Below are positions 34,290-46,420 of a stretch of DNA of 64,000 nucleotides, one piece after another (positions within the stretch are counted from its first letter, which is position 1; every line of letters begins with the position of its first letter). Source of the DNA: Cristatella mucedo (Eukaryota; Bryozoa; Phylactolaemata; Cristatellidae). Made by a program: the position numbers and the translations under genes. The notes under the pieces were generated by a model. It was not told where the DNA came from. It was given only the letters and a program-made list of their open reading frames with translations, and ran no database searches. The DNA lies in assembly GCA_009760855.2 (NCBI GenBank), contig WPIO01000002.1:8168001-8232000 (forward strand), given 5' to 3'.

Positions 34290-36341
34290 TGGCAAAATGC
34301 CGCAGCAAGAATATGAAAAACTCATTGTGGTGTCTATGTTCAATTTATCAAGACAAAAGTGCGAAATTACTCCGCCGATGCATAAGATAGTAAACCATTT
34401 ACTGGCCAATGCTGTGAGGTCTGACTCCCCAGATATTAAGGGCTCAGCCGAAAAGTTTTCAGCCTTCTTTACTGAAAAAATTGTGCACATTCGCGCCTCC
34501 ATTAAGCCCCCTCCGACAAAAGTAATCGCCGTTCCTCAACCTGTGACCTATCTTAAAAGGTTCTCCGATGTTTCTGCCTGTGATGTGGCTGCTTTAATAA
34601 GGTCCAGCAAAAAGAGCTCGTCTCCTGAAGACCCTATACCTTCATCTCTGTGGTCTTCACTTGCAGACCAACTAAGCCCTGCCATAACCAAGATTTTTAA
34701 TGCTTCTTTGGGAGGCGTCGTCCCCAAGTCCTTCAAATCGGCAATCGTTAAACCCATTCTTAAAAAGCCTGGATTAGACACAGAGGTCCTTGCAAACTAT
34801 CGCCTATTTTTCCTTCTTCCGTTCATGTCAAAGATTCTTGAAAAAATTGTTGCTAAGCAGCTGGTTGAACATATTGAAAATAATGGAATGTCAGAAACAT
34901 TTTAATCAGGGTTCGAGAAGCAGCACGGCACCGAAACTGCTCTCTTCCGTGTTTGCAATGGCATTCTACGTGGCGACGACGACGGGAATGTCCCAGCCCT
35001 AGCTCTGCTAGATCTGTCTGCTGCCTTCGACACCATTGATCACGAAGTTCTGCTTGAACGATTGAGAACCACGATCGGTCTGGCAGACGAAGCACTGGCG
35101 TGGTTTAAATCATACTTGAAAAATCGTGTTCAAACCGTGTAGTGTGGGGGTCAGGTCACAGACACGAGAAGGGTCACCTGTGGAGTCCCTCAAGGGTCTG
35201 TTCTTGATTCCTTGCTGTTCTCCATTTATACACAACCTCTGGGAAAAGTGATTAAGGCACATGGAATAGGATATCCCTTCTATGCTGACGATACTCAGTT
35301 GTATTTATCATTCAAACCGTCGGAATCTGCTGCGGCAACTGAGAAACTGGATGCATGTCTTGCCGAAATTCGATCCTGGATGTCGGAAAACTTCGTGAAA
35401 TTAAATGTTGAAAAACCAAACTGCTGCATATAGGACACCCTAAGCGTGTGGCTGGATTAAAAGGCTCTGCTCTTCTAATAGGTGATGCTATTGTGCGACC
35501 ATCACCACGTGCTCGAAATTTAGGTGTCGTTTTCAACAGCTGCCTCAATTTCAAAAGCTTCATTCAGAAGACTGCCTCTACAGCTAGCCATCCCATCCGA
35601 TCTCTATCCAAGATTAGGAGCTGTCTCCCACAGTGGCTTGTAAAAAACTTAACTAGCTCTTTAGTACGACTATCTCGGCTTGATTATTGTAACTCCCTTT
35701 TGGCTGGGCTGCCAAAGAAAGCTATTAGGCCCCTGCAGCTGACTATGAATAAGGCTGCAAGGCTAGTCTTCAAGTCCCAGTGGCTCGAGCACGTGTCTCC
35801 TTTGCTGAAAGAGCTAGGATGGTTTCCGGTTGAGCGACGGATACAGAGCAAAGTTCTTACGCTGACCCACATGGTCCGCCATGGCTTGGCTCCTTCGTAC
35901 CTAGCTGAACTTCTGCATCAAATTCAGCCTGTTTGCGCCCTCAGGTCCTGTGTGGATAATAAATTAGCTGTTCCATTCCTCCGCTTAAAAACCTTTGGCG
36001 ACAGAGGCTTTAGCTCTGCAGGTCCTAGACTGTGGAGCTCTCTTCCGAAATTCTTATGCAACGACAGCTACTCTCCTACTGCCAGCCATGGCACTTCCAT
36101 TTCAGCGGTCCTGAGCTGCTACTTCTATGCTACTCACTACCTCAACTGCTCTCCTGACTCTTTTATGCTTCCCACTTTCTCTTTGTTGCGTGAGACGAAG
36201 TCGGTTGGGTACCGAATACGTACCGAAAGCCGCTTAGGCTGTGATTGAGCTATACAAAACTCTCCTGCGTAACACCCACGTGGTCTTTTTGACTTTGTGG
36301 AGTTACAGACGGAGATACATTACATTACATTACATTACATT
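34290..36341 (+). mobile_element. LINE (ATTAC-tail family), RT domain to 3' end, pseudogenised
   Basis: Plus strand, 5' truncated (no endonuclease). It opens with a linker plus RT start (frame 34297-34905, with FKSAIVKPILKKPGL at about 34732). A frame change near 34905 follows, then LLDLSAAFDTIDHEVLLERL at about 35005-35065, an in-frame TAG at 35140-35142, PFYADDTQLYLSF (catalytic YADD) at about 35276, and another frame change near 35430. A 266-codon frame (35448-36248) then carries LDYCNSLLAGLPKKAI, KELGWFPVERRIQSKVL and GDRGFSSAGPRLWSSLP. It ends in an (ATTAC)n run at about 36316-36341. Motif order fits the CR1/L2 group. It is a different family from the ATT-tail copies. Confidence 0.92.
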
Positions 36342-39300
36342 GCATCTCTTCAGTACTCACCTCTTTCTGTGGCTCACTAGGTGGAACTCAAGAGGATTCC
36401 TAAAGCATCAAGTCATGGGCTCCTCACACTACGGTTAGCTCTGCTTGGAGACCTTAAATGAGTTCAAAACGATGGAATTATTAAGTGATCTGTGAGGCAA
36501 AATCAAGTTTCCCTGTGGTTTTTGTCTTTGAATCAGATGGACCGTCATGTACACCATCACAGGCTGGGCTGGACGCATCCGACCGAGTTTTCTGTATGGA
36601 GAAATAATATCAAAAGGTAGTCGCTGGCGTCTCCTCTCGGCAGATGCTGAGCCACTGCTGCCTAAAAAGCTGAGAAGTATCAAACAAATTTTAAAAGATC
36701 TAAGCAAGCAGTCGGAAACCTTTAAGTAAATTGTAAAATTCACTTCTAAGCCATCTGATGCAAAGCTCAAAGCCAGTGTCTACTGAAAACCGCCAATAAA
36801 ACAACAAGTGAGCCCACTAGTAGAAAATGACACATTCTAACTTCTTTGCAGATATGTGGAACTTCTAAAGCAATAGAAAGACAGGTAAACATGGAGAGCT
36901 GATCGATACTGTGCTGACGAGATGCGACGCAAAAATCGGCTATGTGATGTCCCTAAAAATCCAAATCTATGATAATCTTCTTGATAAATTTGAGGAGAGC
37001 ACGGTGCTTACTCGGAGGTGCAAGGCAAAGTTTTCTCAGGTTTCTGCTTTAAACGTGGCTACGAATGGCAACATGTCGAGAAAATTATTTGATGATTGAT
37101 TTAAAGCTGATTTGCAAGACATGATCTTTGTAATTTTAAATCCCACCAAATTATCACATCTAAATTAGGAGTTGTTATTGTTGCGTAAATTCAGCGTGAA
37201 CAGACGTGAGTCGATTTTCGCTCATTTTTCCTAAACTAAATATGACGATTTTTTATTTGAAATGCTTAGCTTTAAAATATATTCCTGCCATAGCTGCACA
37301 AAGAAAATCTTCTTCGGAATAATAATGCCTTCCGGCCTCTCCTGACGTATCGTTTAATTGATTAAAATCCTGTCTTCCTGCCTTCTCGTCCGTCCTACAT
37401 GCGGACCTTGAATCTGTCCGATGAAGGAGCCCCACGATGAATGGTGGTTCTCCCCTCCCCCTCTCTGAAAAATCGGCATATATCATTTCCGTTAAGTCTG
37501 TTGTTCAACCAAGACGGCTTGGAACCCACAAGCTTTTTCAGACCCCATCAAAATAAGACACCAGTCTTAGTATAGTGGCAAACAACTTGCACAGAGCAAC
37601 CTAGATCACGGGTATGAGTCCATGGCAGGCGAGATTTTACTTCTATCTGTTAGTAGAAGCAATAACCCCAAAGGCTACTCTGCTGCTAATATGTACCCAC
37701 TATTTTGCTGTAAAATCATCTGAGAATTAAGTTTTTAGCGCAACTGAAGAGTTAAAATAATAAATCTTAAATGAAGCATTAAACTTGCTTCAATCTAGTA
37801 GCTGTGAATTACTTCAGGAAGTCATAATTCTTAAAGCTAACAAATGGTATAAATGTTGACTTTTCGTAGCTAATAGCAAGCCTCTAATAGCTACCTCGAA
37901 TCCTGATGTACGCACGCATGAGTGTTTCATCCATATGCATTTCATTTCCTCTTAAACTTCTTTGAAATTACCAGTGGCTTATTTGCATTTAAAAAAAGAA
38001 CACGCACAGGTTTCTTCTTTGCCCGGCAGTTTCAGTTTACCAACTTGGTTGCTAGAATTTAGTTTTTGTCACTAAAGCACACACCGATGGCTGATTTCGC
38101 GAAATTTGTTTATCTTAATGAGAAAGATGCTGTTAAAACCCATTCTTATTTAAATTGTATCGTGGTTTTTTGAAGATGCGTTTAGGCTGTCAGCTGAGAT
38201 AGCAACTGATGATAAGAGGGTAGCTGAGGAAGTTACACCCAAACTTACTGTGAGAAATGCGTCCTCTGGCATAATGGCAATAATCAAAATAGCTTTTGAT
38301 GGATGGGAACATGCCATCTGGATGGCCACATGTAGTCCATAAAAACACTAGGCATACGTTCTTGCTCGCTAAAAGTAAATATCTTATCGGGATTCTCCCC
38401 CTATGTCACATTATGTTTGCCTGGCAGCAGTTTAAATATTAGCTCGAGCACAGAGCCGAGCTAATGGATGCAAAGTGAGTCCAGTGTCATACTCACAACA
38501 TAATTCAATCATTGGGCTAAAAAATAGCACAGCACTAAATCTGCTTTCAGTTCTGAGCGGGGTTTGTTGCACAAATTAAGAGAGATGTGTGAGATGAACT
38601 GTTATCGGGTAGGCTCGATAGGTAAGCGACCCTAGAGATCAAAATATGATACCGATTTAATATGAGATACCATGCATCGTCGCATGTAATTGAGGCGAAA
38701 ATACTAATGCATGGTAGAGAATTTCGATGGAAATCCGAATCCGAATATGTATAGTGGCCGACCACCCGGGCCACAGGGGCCTGCCGAGCCTGCCGCTCCG
38801 TGATGATTAGTGGAGCGATGAAAGGAGCCTGAAGATCTGAGGTCAGGCGTCTGAGGGTGAGACAAAAATCTCGTAAAAAATTATTCCAACCTCTAACCCT
38901 CCTCATTTCTGTAGCACTATCGTCAGACAAGTTAGACTGACAATGATGTCGCGTCTGACCTTTAGCTTACTTACGGGTGCGAGAAGTCCGTTTACTTTTG
39001 CACGATTATCCATTCCCTCCCTCTCCGATTAACGGAACCTACCTACTGTGACTCGTTCTCGCACATCGACTTGGCTGCTCGCCTTCTCCCAGGAGCCGCT
39101 AACCAACCAACCAACCCTTCGCTTCATTAGTCCCAGGGTAACATCAGAGGAGTAGGGGGGGGGGGGGTGTCATTTCAGAGCCCAGAGCAGACCTACAAAT
39201 GGCGCCCCTCCCTTGTCAAAAATTGCTGCAACATTGTTCCGCCACTGAAGAAATGCAAAAACACACTCTAACAGGCATATCGAGTCGAGAAACTTTTATT

Positions 39301-40284
39301 AACTTTTGTAAAAGTACAGGGTAGGTATCAGAGCTTCAAGCTAGGCGAGTTTTTCAGGCTTTGACAATGGCAAAGTGTTCTATTGAAGCTTTTAAGTCAA
39401 TATTTTCCAATGTTTCTCTACCTTTGCTTAGCAAGGCCAAATAGAAGAGTCAATGTTGCCCCGTTGATTCTCTCAGATGCGATTATTTTAATCTCACCAG
39501 GAACGTTCATAACTGGCAACTGATAGAGCTGGGATATGATGAACTTGCAATGCAACTCTCAAATTAGGTAACCTTTTCTAGGTAACTGACCGTGGAAGGC
39601 ATGGATTCCGGTGGTGTCTTTAATGCCGATTTATTGCAATAGAAGCATCCACGATCTAGACATGTCTACAGGAGTTTGGTGTGGTCAAGTGTCTTTGAAA
39701 GCTTCTCAGCTTCCAACAAGAACTCGAATCTGACATTAAGATCTGTGATCCGGGAAAACGTATTTCAAATTTCTTTTTGAATATATTCGATGCTTCCCTT
39801 AATATGTTCGAAACCTCTTCCTCTGCCGATAAGTTAACATCGTTTAAGAGTTCTCCAGGAATCAGTGTCCTATGGTGAATTTTTTATTCAACTTCAACTC
39901 ATCACTACTCAAATGTTCCTTTGGCATCAAGCAGTGATTCGGGGCAGAGATTCATTAGTATGTCTTTTTCAAGCAAATGCTGTCATTACAGATACAGTTA
40001 CTGTGCTTTTTTATTATAAAAAGCGTAAATAAAGCTTAATCGTATACGGTTTATAACCCTTGGTGCTGCAATGATCTGTCTAGTTAATATGTGGTAGTAC
40101 AGTCTCAAGATCGATGCATTTATTTTTTGCAAGAGAGCATAGTTTAGATACGCTTGAATAATCCAGTTTACAAGTGCAAAAGATATGTAGAGTAATTTTA
40201 GAAAGTATGTACCTGGTCTTTAAATAAGGGAGTGTAAAGTTTTAATATTGCACACAATTGTACTCCAAAACAGCCGCATTTTAG
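36342..40284. other. Intergenic, no gene recognised
   Basis: I examined the open frames in this interval (longest 127 codons, minus, 38930-38547) and recognise no domain. A G-run lies at about 39156-39168. It includes possible weak tRNA-like sequence at 37565-37640 that I do not call. Confidence 0.4.
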
Positions 40285-43130
40285 GGGATAATAATAATGG
40301 TAATACATTTGATATAGCGAGCTCAGAGAACTCAAGCTCTTCCTAGGCACTTAAAACTTGTTGGAAAGGAAAAGCAATCAGATGATTAGAGGTTTCTCAC
40401 TCAATAAACAATGAGAATAACTTGGTTAGGGGTGAAATTCACAGGGTCAGCATGCAAATAGGTTTGTTTCAGCCTGCACAATGTCAGCATGCATAAGCAC
40501 ATAAGGAACGATAAATGGGCCCCACTAAATGCTGTCATAAATAGATACATTTTAGTTTCTTTTTAAATTTGGTCAAGTCATGAGATGCTGTAACGCAACT
40601 CAGAACAGAATTCCAGGCTTTGGGAGCATAGGAACTAAATGCACGGTCCCCAAAGAATTTGTGGTTCGTTCAAGGCATAGGTAAACAATCATTATAGATT
40701 CTAAAAAGCGAGAAATACGATGCTTAGCCTGGTTGGGAGTAGAGCTGATAGATAGGCTGGAGCCCAAGAATGAAGGGAACTACAAGTAAGCTATACAGTT
40801 TTGAATTCAATGCTTTGCTTTACTGGGAGTCAGTGCAAGTCGGTAAGAAGTATTTCGCAACTGTGAAGCTCATGACTAACAAGCCTAGCTGCAGTGCTTT
40901 GCACCGCATGTAAGGGACTGGTTGCACAGGCCGGTAGACCAGCAAGAAGTGTGTTGTAGACGTCCAGGTGGGATGTCACAAATGCATGGAGCGATATAGA
41001 TGTGAAATCACTGCTTAAAAAAGCCCGAGTTTTAGCAATGTTATATAGGTGAAAGTAGGCAGACTTGAATGAGGAGCCGATGTGGTCATCTAGCGAAAGG
41101 CCAATTTGGAACATGACACCTGGATTTCGTGCAGATTCAATGGAAGATATGCTGGCAGAGCCGACTTTTCCAATTAACACTTTCAGTATTTGAATCACAC
41201 TTGGTTAGCCCATAATTAGTAAGTTGGCCTTATCGCTATTCAATGTAAAAACGTTTGCTTTCATTTGTGTGAGGATATCGTCAATGCACACCACCAGGGA
41301 GTTGAGAGAATTCGAAGTGCTAGTGGATTTGGAGGGATCAAAACAGAAGTACAACTGAGTGTCATTCACATAGAAGTGAAAGCCTAGATTGTGCGTGGAA
41401 ACTACAAAAGCAAGAGGGAGAGTATAAACCGGGAAAAGAACTGGACCAAGTACAGAACAATGAGGTATCCCATATTTTGGAGGTTCCTTAGATGATCTTT
41501 GTCCATTAACATCAATATTCTGGAATCTTCTATTGAGATAGGACCTGAACCATTGCAATGCAATGCCAGTGATAGCTAGGCGACATAAGAGGAATTAAGG
41601 AATGGCTTAGTGAACGATAGTACCAAAAACTGTCGAAAGATCGAGCAGAACAAGCAGGAGTACTCTACCAGAGTCTGCATTCCTAAGTGACTCGTATTCA
41701 CCCGAAGCGATGCTAACTCTGTAAAGTGATTGACTCTAAAAACAGACTGGAATTTGTTAGCAATGCTTGAAGTTTCACTGTATGAGTTCATGTGGTCAGC
41801 CACGACTCGTTCCATGGTCTTTGCTAGGAATGGTAGAATGGAGACTGGGCGGAAATTGCTCAAGTTCTTTTGGTTTAGCGCTGCTTTCTTGAGTGATGGC
41901 CCGACAATAGCCTTTTTGAAAGGTGCTGGGATATGACCTGAGGCTGAGTACATATTCATTATATTAGTCATACATAGCGGAAGCCGATCAATGCATCCTA
42001 GAAGCAGGACAGTTGGAATAGGGTCAAGAGAACCAGTTGTCTTAATTGATTTAGGTATTAGTTTCAGGACGAGGTCACTGGTGATCTCCTTGAATGAAGA
42101 CATCGAGGTGCTGCAAAGAATTGAGGGACGGGATTCCATGAGAGATGCTGCCATCGTAGTGATTGAATCCATGATCTTGTCTATCTTGTTGACAAAGAAA
42201 TTAGAGAAGCAATCAGCTAAATCATCACAGAGATAATTAGGTATGGAGCTATCCAGAAGCGGTAGGATATGGGTGATCGTCGACATAAGCATTTTTTTAT
42301 TTTGCAACTGTGATTCGACAATGTTTTTAGAGAGGCTAGATTTGGCCTTTGCAAGGATCGAATCCTACGACCTACAGTAGTCCTCGTACATGTCGATGGA
42401 GAGTCATTCCTGATATTTTTGATGCTTTTTCAAGCTCGAGCTTAGCAGACCTAGCTAGTTTAATATTTGTGGTAAACGATAGGCCGTCTGGGCGAGGGGT
42501 CACAGTACGCCTAGTCAGGGGTTCTAACTCGTTGACCATATCAGCTAGTATCGTGTTGTAGCAATCTATTAATGATGACTAATATTTGTGGTAAACGATA
42601 GGCCGTCTGGGCGAGGGGTCACAGTACGCCTAGTCAGGGGTTCTAACTCGTTGACCATATCAGCTAGTATCGTGTTGTAGCAATCTATTAATGATGACAG
42701 GTCAGAAGGGGGATTGGGGAGCTAGGGCGAGGCAGATATTCTCGCACGGACAGTAACAGTGTCAAGGGTCTTGAGGCTTCACGATTCACAGGTGATTCTA
42801 GTTGAGAAGGATAAGGGTACACATTGTAGACTGAATGAGATCTGCAGTTGGTAAAATAAGCAGAACTTGGCAATCATTATGATGACAAAGGGCAGTTGTA
42901 TGAGAAAATTTAGTTGAGTGTGTGACCCTTGATATACCATGCACGTGAGCCACAAAAGACAATGAGTCAATGATTTAAAAAAATTTGGTGCTGAAGGCGT
43001 CAGATAAGTTATCAAAATGAATGTTAAAATCACTCATTATGAGGAACAATCCATTTTTTGAGCACAGAATAGAAATGAGATCAGAGAAATCCGAGATGAA
43101 AGATAAAACTGTGGAGCGCTGCGTGTATTT
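40285..43130 (-). mobile_element. LINE (ATT-tail family), endonuclease C-terminus to 3' end, pseudogenised
   Basis: Longest LINE copy here, minus strand. Endonuclease end (MSDFNIHF-like, about 43130-42960), linker with YNTILADMVNELEPL and RRTVTPRPDG (about 42690-42570), RT N-terminal half (frame 42307-41576, with LDPIPTVLL and NFRPVSILPFLAKTMERVV), RT core with FYVNDTQLYF where YADD is expected (about 41370), the post-RT block HAFVTSHLDVYNTLLAGLP (about 40990), and a 3' UTR to the hairpin and ATT-type tail at 40285. The catalytic motif is mutated and frames are broken, so it is inactive. A 119-bp exact tandem duplication lies in its linker. Confidence 0.9.
42461..42698. repeat. Perfect 119-bp tandem duplication
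   Basis: 42461-42579 and 42580-42698 are identical base for base by eye, inside the LINE linker region. 119 is not a multiple of three, so it shifts the LINE frame. Confidence 0.97.
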
Positions 43131-46100
43131 ACTATTACTCTACTTCATGTTTGTTATGAGTTAGCTGTGACGAGTATGCATTCGTTTTGTCCTAGCGACA
43201 CACCTTAGGACGTAGTCGAGGACTATTGGGAGGCTTAACGTCGACTTCTAACCCTCCTCTAAGGAACTGCTGGTAGGGTTAGCTAAATGCACACTAATGC
43301 ATACTAATGCATCTTTCTCCGGCAATACTTAAAGACCACTCGCTGTCTGCCTCATGTCCATTTTAGGTGTCTCCGATTAATTTATTGGCAAATTATTTCC
43401 AAACCTATGTTATGGTTGCAGCTAATTGTTTTTTTTCTGGGCGTGTGCAAAGTGCTTGCATTATTTAATACATTGCTTTCTTTTTTATATGGACAGATAA
43501 CAGGCTTTTTTGAGAGACTTGTGAAATAATTGTGAAAGTCGGCTCTGACTAAGAAGAACACATCAAAAAGCAATTAGAGGCTTACTTAATTATTCAATTG
43601 TGACAATTGAATGGGGAAGTGGACTGTGGCTAGATTCAATTATTATTAAAATACACCGTTTTTGAAAATACACTGCGATGAATAAGCCTTTTCTGTTATT
43701 TCTTCACATCTACATGTCCATACCAACTATTGTTCGGATAATTTGAACTGATAATTCATTCGTTTTCGATTAAAACTCACTATCGCTCCCGTAAAAGTAA
43801 CAAAGTTACTACGGACTGAGCACTAGAAGAATGTCCACTCGCGTTCCGGAGCTGGTCGTCAGTAAGCAAGTTACCGTATGCAGCAATGCCCATGCCAACG
43901 AAAGCAAGTTATTCCAAAGTAAGTCAAATTAACAAAAAAATAGGTGCTCGTAATAATCGCTGGCCCGGCAGGAGGATACATTCGTTTTAATTTGCCTTGA
44001 TCTAGAAAATTTACTGTCTATGTCACTCATTAGGCCTTTGACATTGAGTCATCTTCACTCATTCCGCCAATTTGTGTTACACAGCAACGAGAACTTGAAC
44101 TAAATAATGATACAAAGCTGTATAGCATAATCTCTAGATTATGGATTAGATAACAAAATACGATTTCACTTAACCCAAGATTAAGTTTAAGTGGCTATGT
44201 AATGGTACCTAGATATTTATTTTTGCAGTAATTGTATTGCACCACTGTTTAATCAATATAAACATAAAATCTAAACTGGGACTACTATTTTCGATTTTTC
44301 CATCTGCTATTGATTTAGTGATAGCAGATCACCTCCTGGTTCACAAGCCAGGATCTCACACAACGGACCAATCTTAATAGTAATAATAATAATATTACAT
44401 TTGATAAATCACCCTCAGAGAACTACATCTCTTTACTCCAGTGCTTTACAATTGCTGCATCTTGAACTTATGCAGCTGCGTCAATAAATGCTGGTATGAA
44501 TAATAACGATATGTGAAGAGCATTAGTTTGTATTTATAATTTTCCTACTCAAATGGGCATGCATTAAAAAAATTTTTAAGCTGCAGCTGAGATGCTTTAA
44601 TGAGATCAAGCTAGATGTGGAGGTAGTGCAAACAATAGCAAGTTTATCATCGTAGAATAAATCTTTCTCATCCAAGTTATTTTAAATCATCACTTTCTAA
44701 CTTCTCTTGGTTAATTTTAGGCTTATCTGTTACTACACATTCTGGTGTAGTCCACTGCAAAAAAGTGCTTTCACTGAATCTTTCATTTATGGCAGAACCC
44801 GCGTATACAAGGACTAAATGCGAGAAATGTCAGCTCACTCTGATGAACCAACGTATATCTAATCAATCTGCTTTTACTGCTCACATAACCAAACACAAAC
44901 TGAAATTGTATTGACTGTTCCTGGTGGCATATAATCAAATCGGACTTCAATTAGCCTTGCACGAAAACAGGTGTCCACCACCACTGCTTGCCCTTAATCA
45001 GGTGAAAAGAAAGTGCAGCTATGAAAAAATCTCTGGGAAATAAATCAGAAAGTTAGCTCGCTTGGGTATCATTTTACTTATGAATGGCTGAGAGAAATCA
45101 AGGAAATGAAAGCATGTGTAAGGAAATATCAAAATGTAGAAGATACCTCAAGAATATTTTAATATGAAAAATTCAAGCATTACGTGTTCAAATAAGCATA
45201 TATCTTTGTAAATCGTGTAAAGAGGTACTAAATTAAATTAAGAGATTTGGTATTCAGCCGAAACAAAGGGTAGATTCTGATGCATTCTAATGTTTCTATC
45301 TGGACTCAACGAATGGGTTTCGGAGGAGGCTCAATTTCCTTCGACTGATAGGAAAAACTGTCAAGGACATCCAGTTGTAGTGGCTCGTGGGCGCGCGACG
45401 GCGGCGCGACGTAGAGCGAAGCCCCCCTCCCCGCGAGCGAGTCGTCACATTGTCGACGACGGCTGTATTGTATCACACACAGGCACCGTATGCGAGCGAG
45501 CATACATGCTGATAGTGGCCATCGTGCGTGCTGCTCCAGAGCACGTGGTGTTAAGAGAGAAGAGAGTTGATAGCGCGTGTACAGGCTTACACGCAGAAGC
45601 ACAAAGTGAATTGTGCAGCAAGGAACGCGTCACGTGCCTGCAAGAAGCTCGCCGGTGGGGTGGACGGAACGTCAGCTAGGGGGGGGGCGGAACCACGTGA
45701 CGGCGATGACACGCCCACACAGCCACCTGGAATTTCATTTCAGCAGAGTACCTGGCTAACAAGATACGGAGAATCTTCAGATATGTCGCTCAGTAGATGA
45801 GACGGCAACATATAAGTCATAATATGGAAATACGAAGTGAGTAATGGTCTTACAGGGAACCACGTTTACCGTGACGTCATCAAGGCTTAACGAGAGAGGG
45901 AGATGAGCAGGACAGTGACGAGTTGCAGAGTGGTTTTTACTTTTTTGGATATGACGATTTTGCCTGATCCTTAAATATATCATTGAATTTTACTCTGCCA
46001 CAAGCTTTCTTCCTTTTTTCAGCAATGAACTTCCCTTTTGGATCTCCCAGATTCCATCACTCCCGTGTCAAGCACAGTCTTAATCCCTACTCCGCCGAGG

Positions 46101-46420
46101 ACATTTTTCTAGCAGTTGTCGAAGGCTAGCAAGTAGTTAGCCCCTTGTGACCAGTATTACGTCTATAAGCAGGCTCTAGTAGCTAAAACCCTCAGTACAG
46201 TTTTACTAATTGCTTGGAATCGGCAGAAAGCAATTCAGCTCATACACAGCACGATAACAGTTCGGAGCTATTTTGTGTTCCCCGATTGTGGAAATTTCTA
46301 TAGCGACGGAATGCCGTGAGAGTGTGATTGTGGCGATACAATAAAAGACAGCACATTTCTTTTACATGAAACTCGTCTATCAAGGTAAAAACTCCATAGT
46401 TTACAGCGTGCTGCTGTCGG
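43131..46420. other. Intergenic, with a LINE 3' end and a G+C-rich stretch
   Basis: Contains a LINE 3' end at 44377-44460. 45.3-45.75 kb is CpG-rich with open frames on both strands (129 codons plus, 98 codons minus), neither with a recognised domain. This may be a promoter-type island or chance. Nothing else is recognised. Confidence 0.4.
44377..44460 (-). mobile_element. LINE 3' end, ATT-tail family
   Basis: Minus-strand 3' terminus only: degraded agagatgtagttctctgagggtgat hairpin and an (ATT)n tail. Confidence 0.75.

Noticed and set aside
37565-37640. tRNA-like AGTATAGTGG ... ATGAGTCC
   Set aside because: Stems do not pair and the match to the SINE families is weak. It is not called as a tRNA or SINE.
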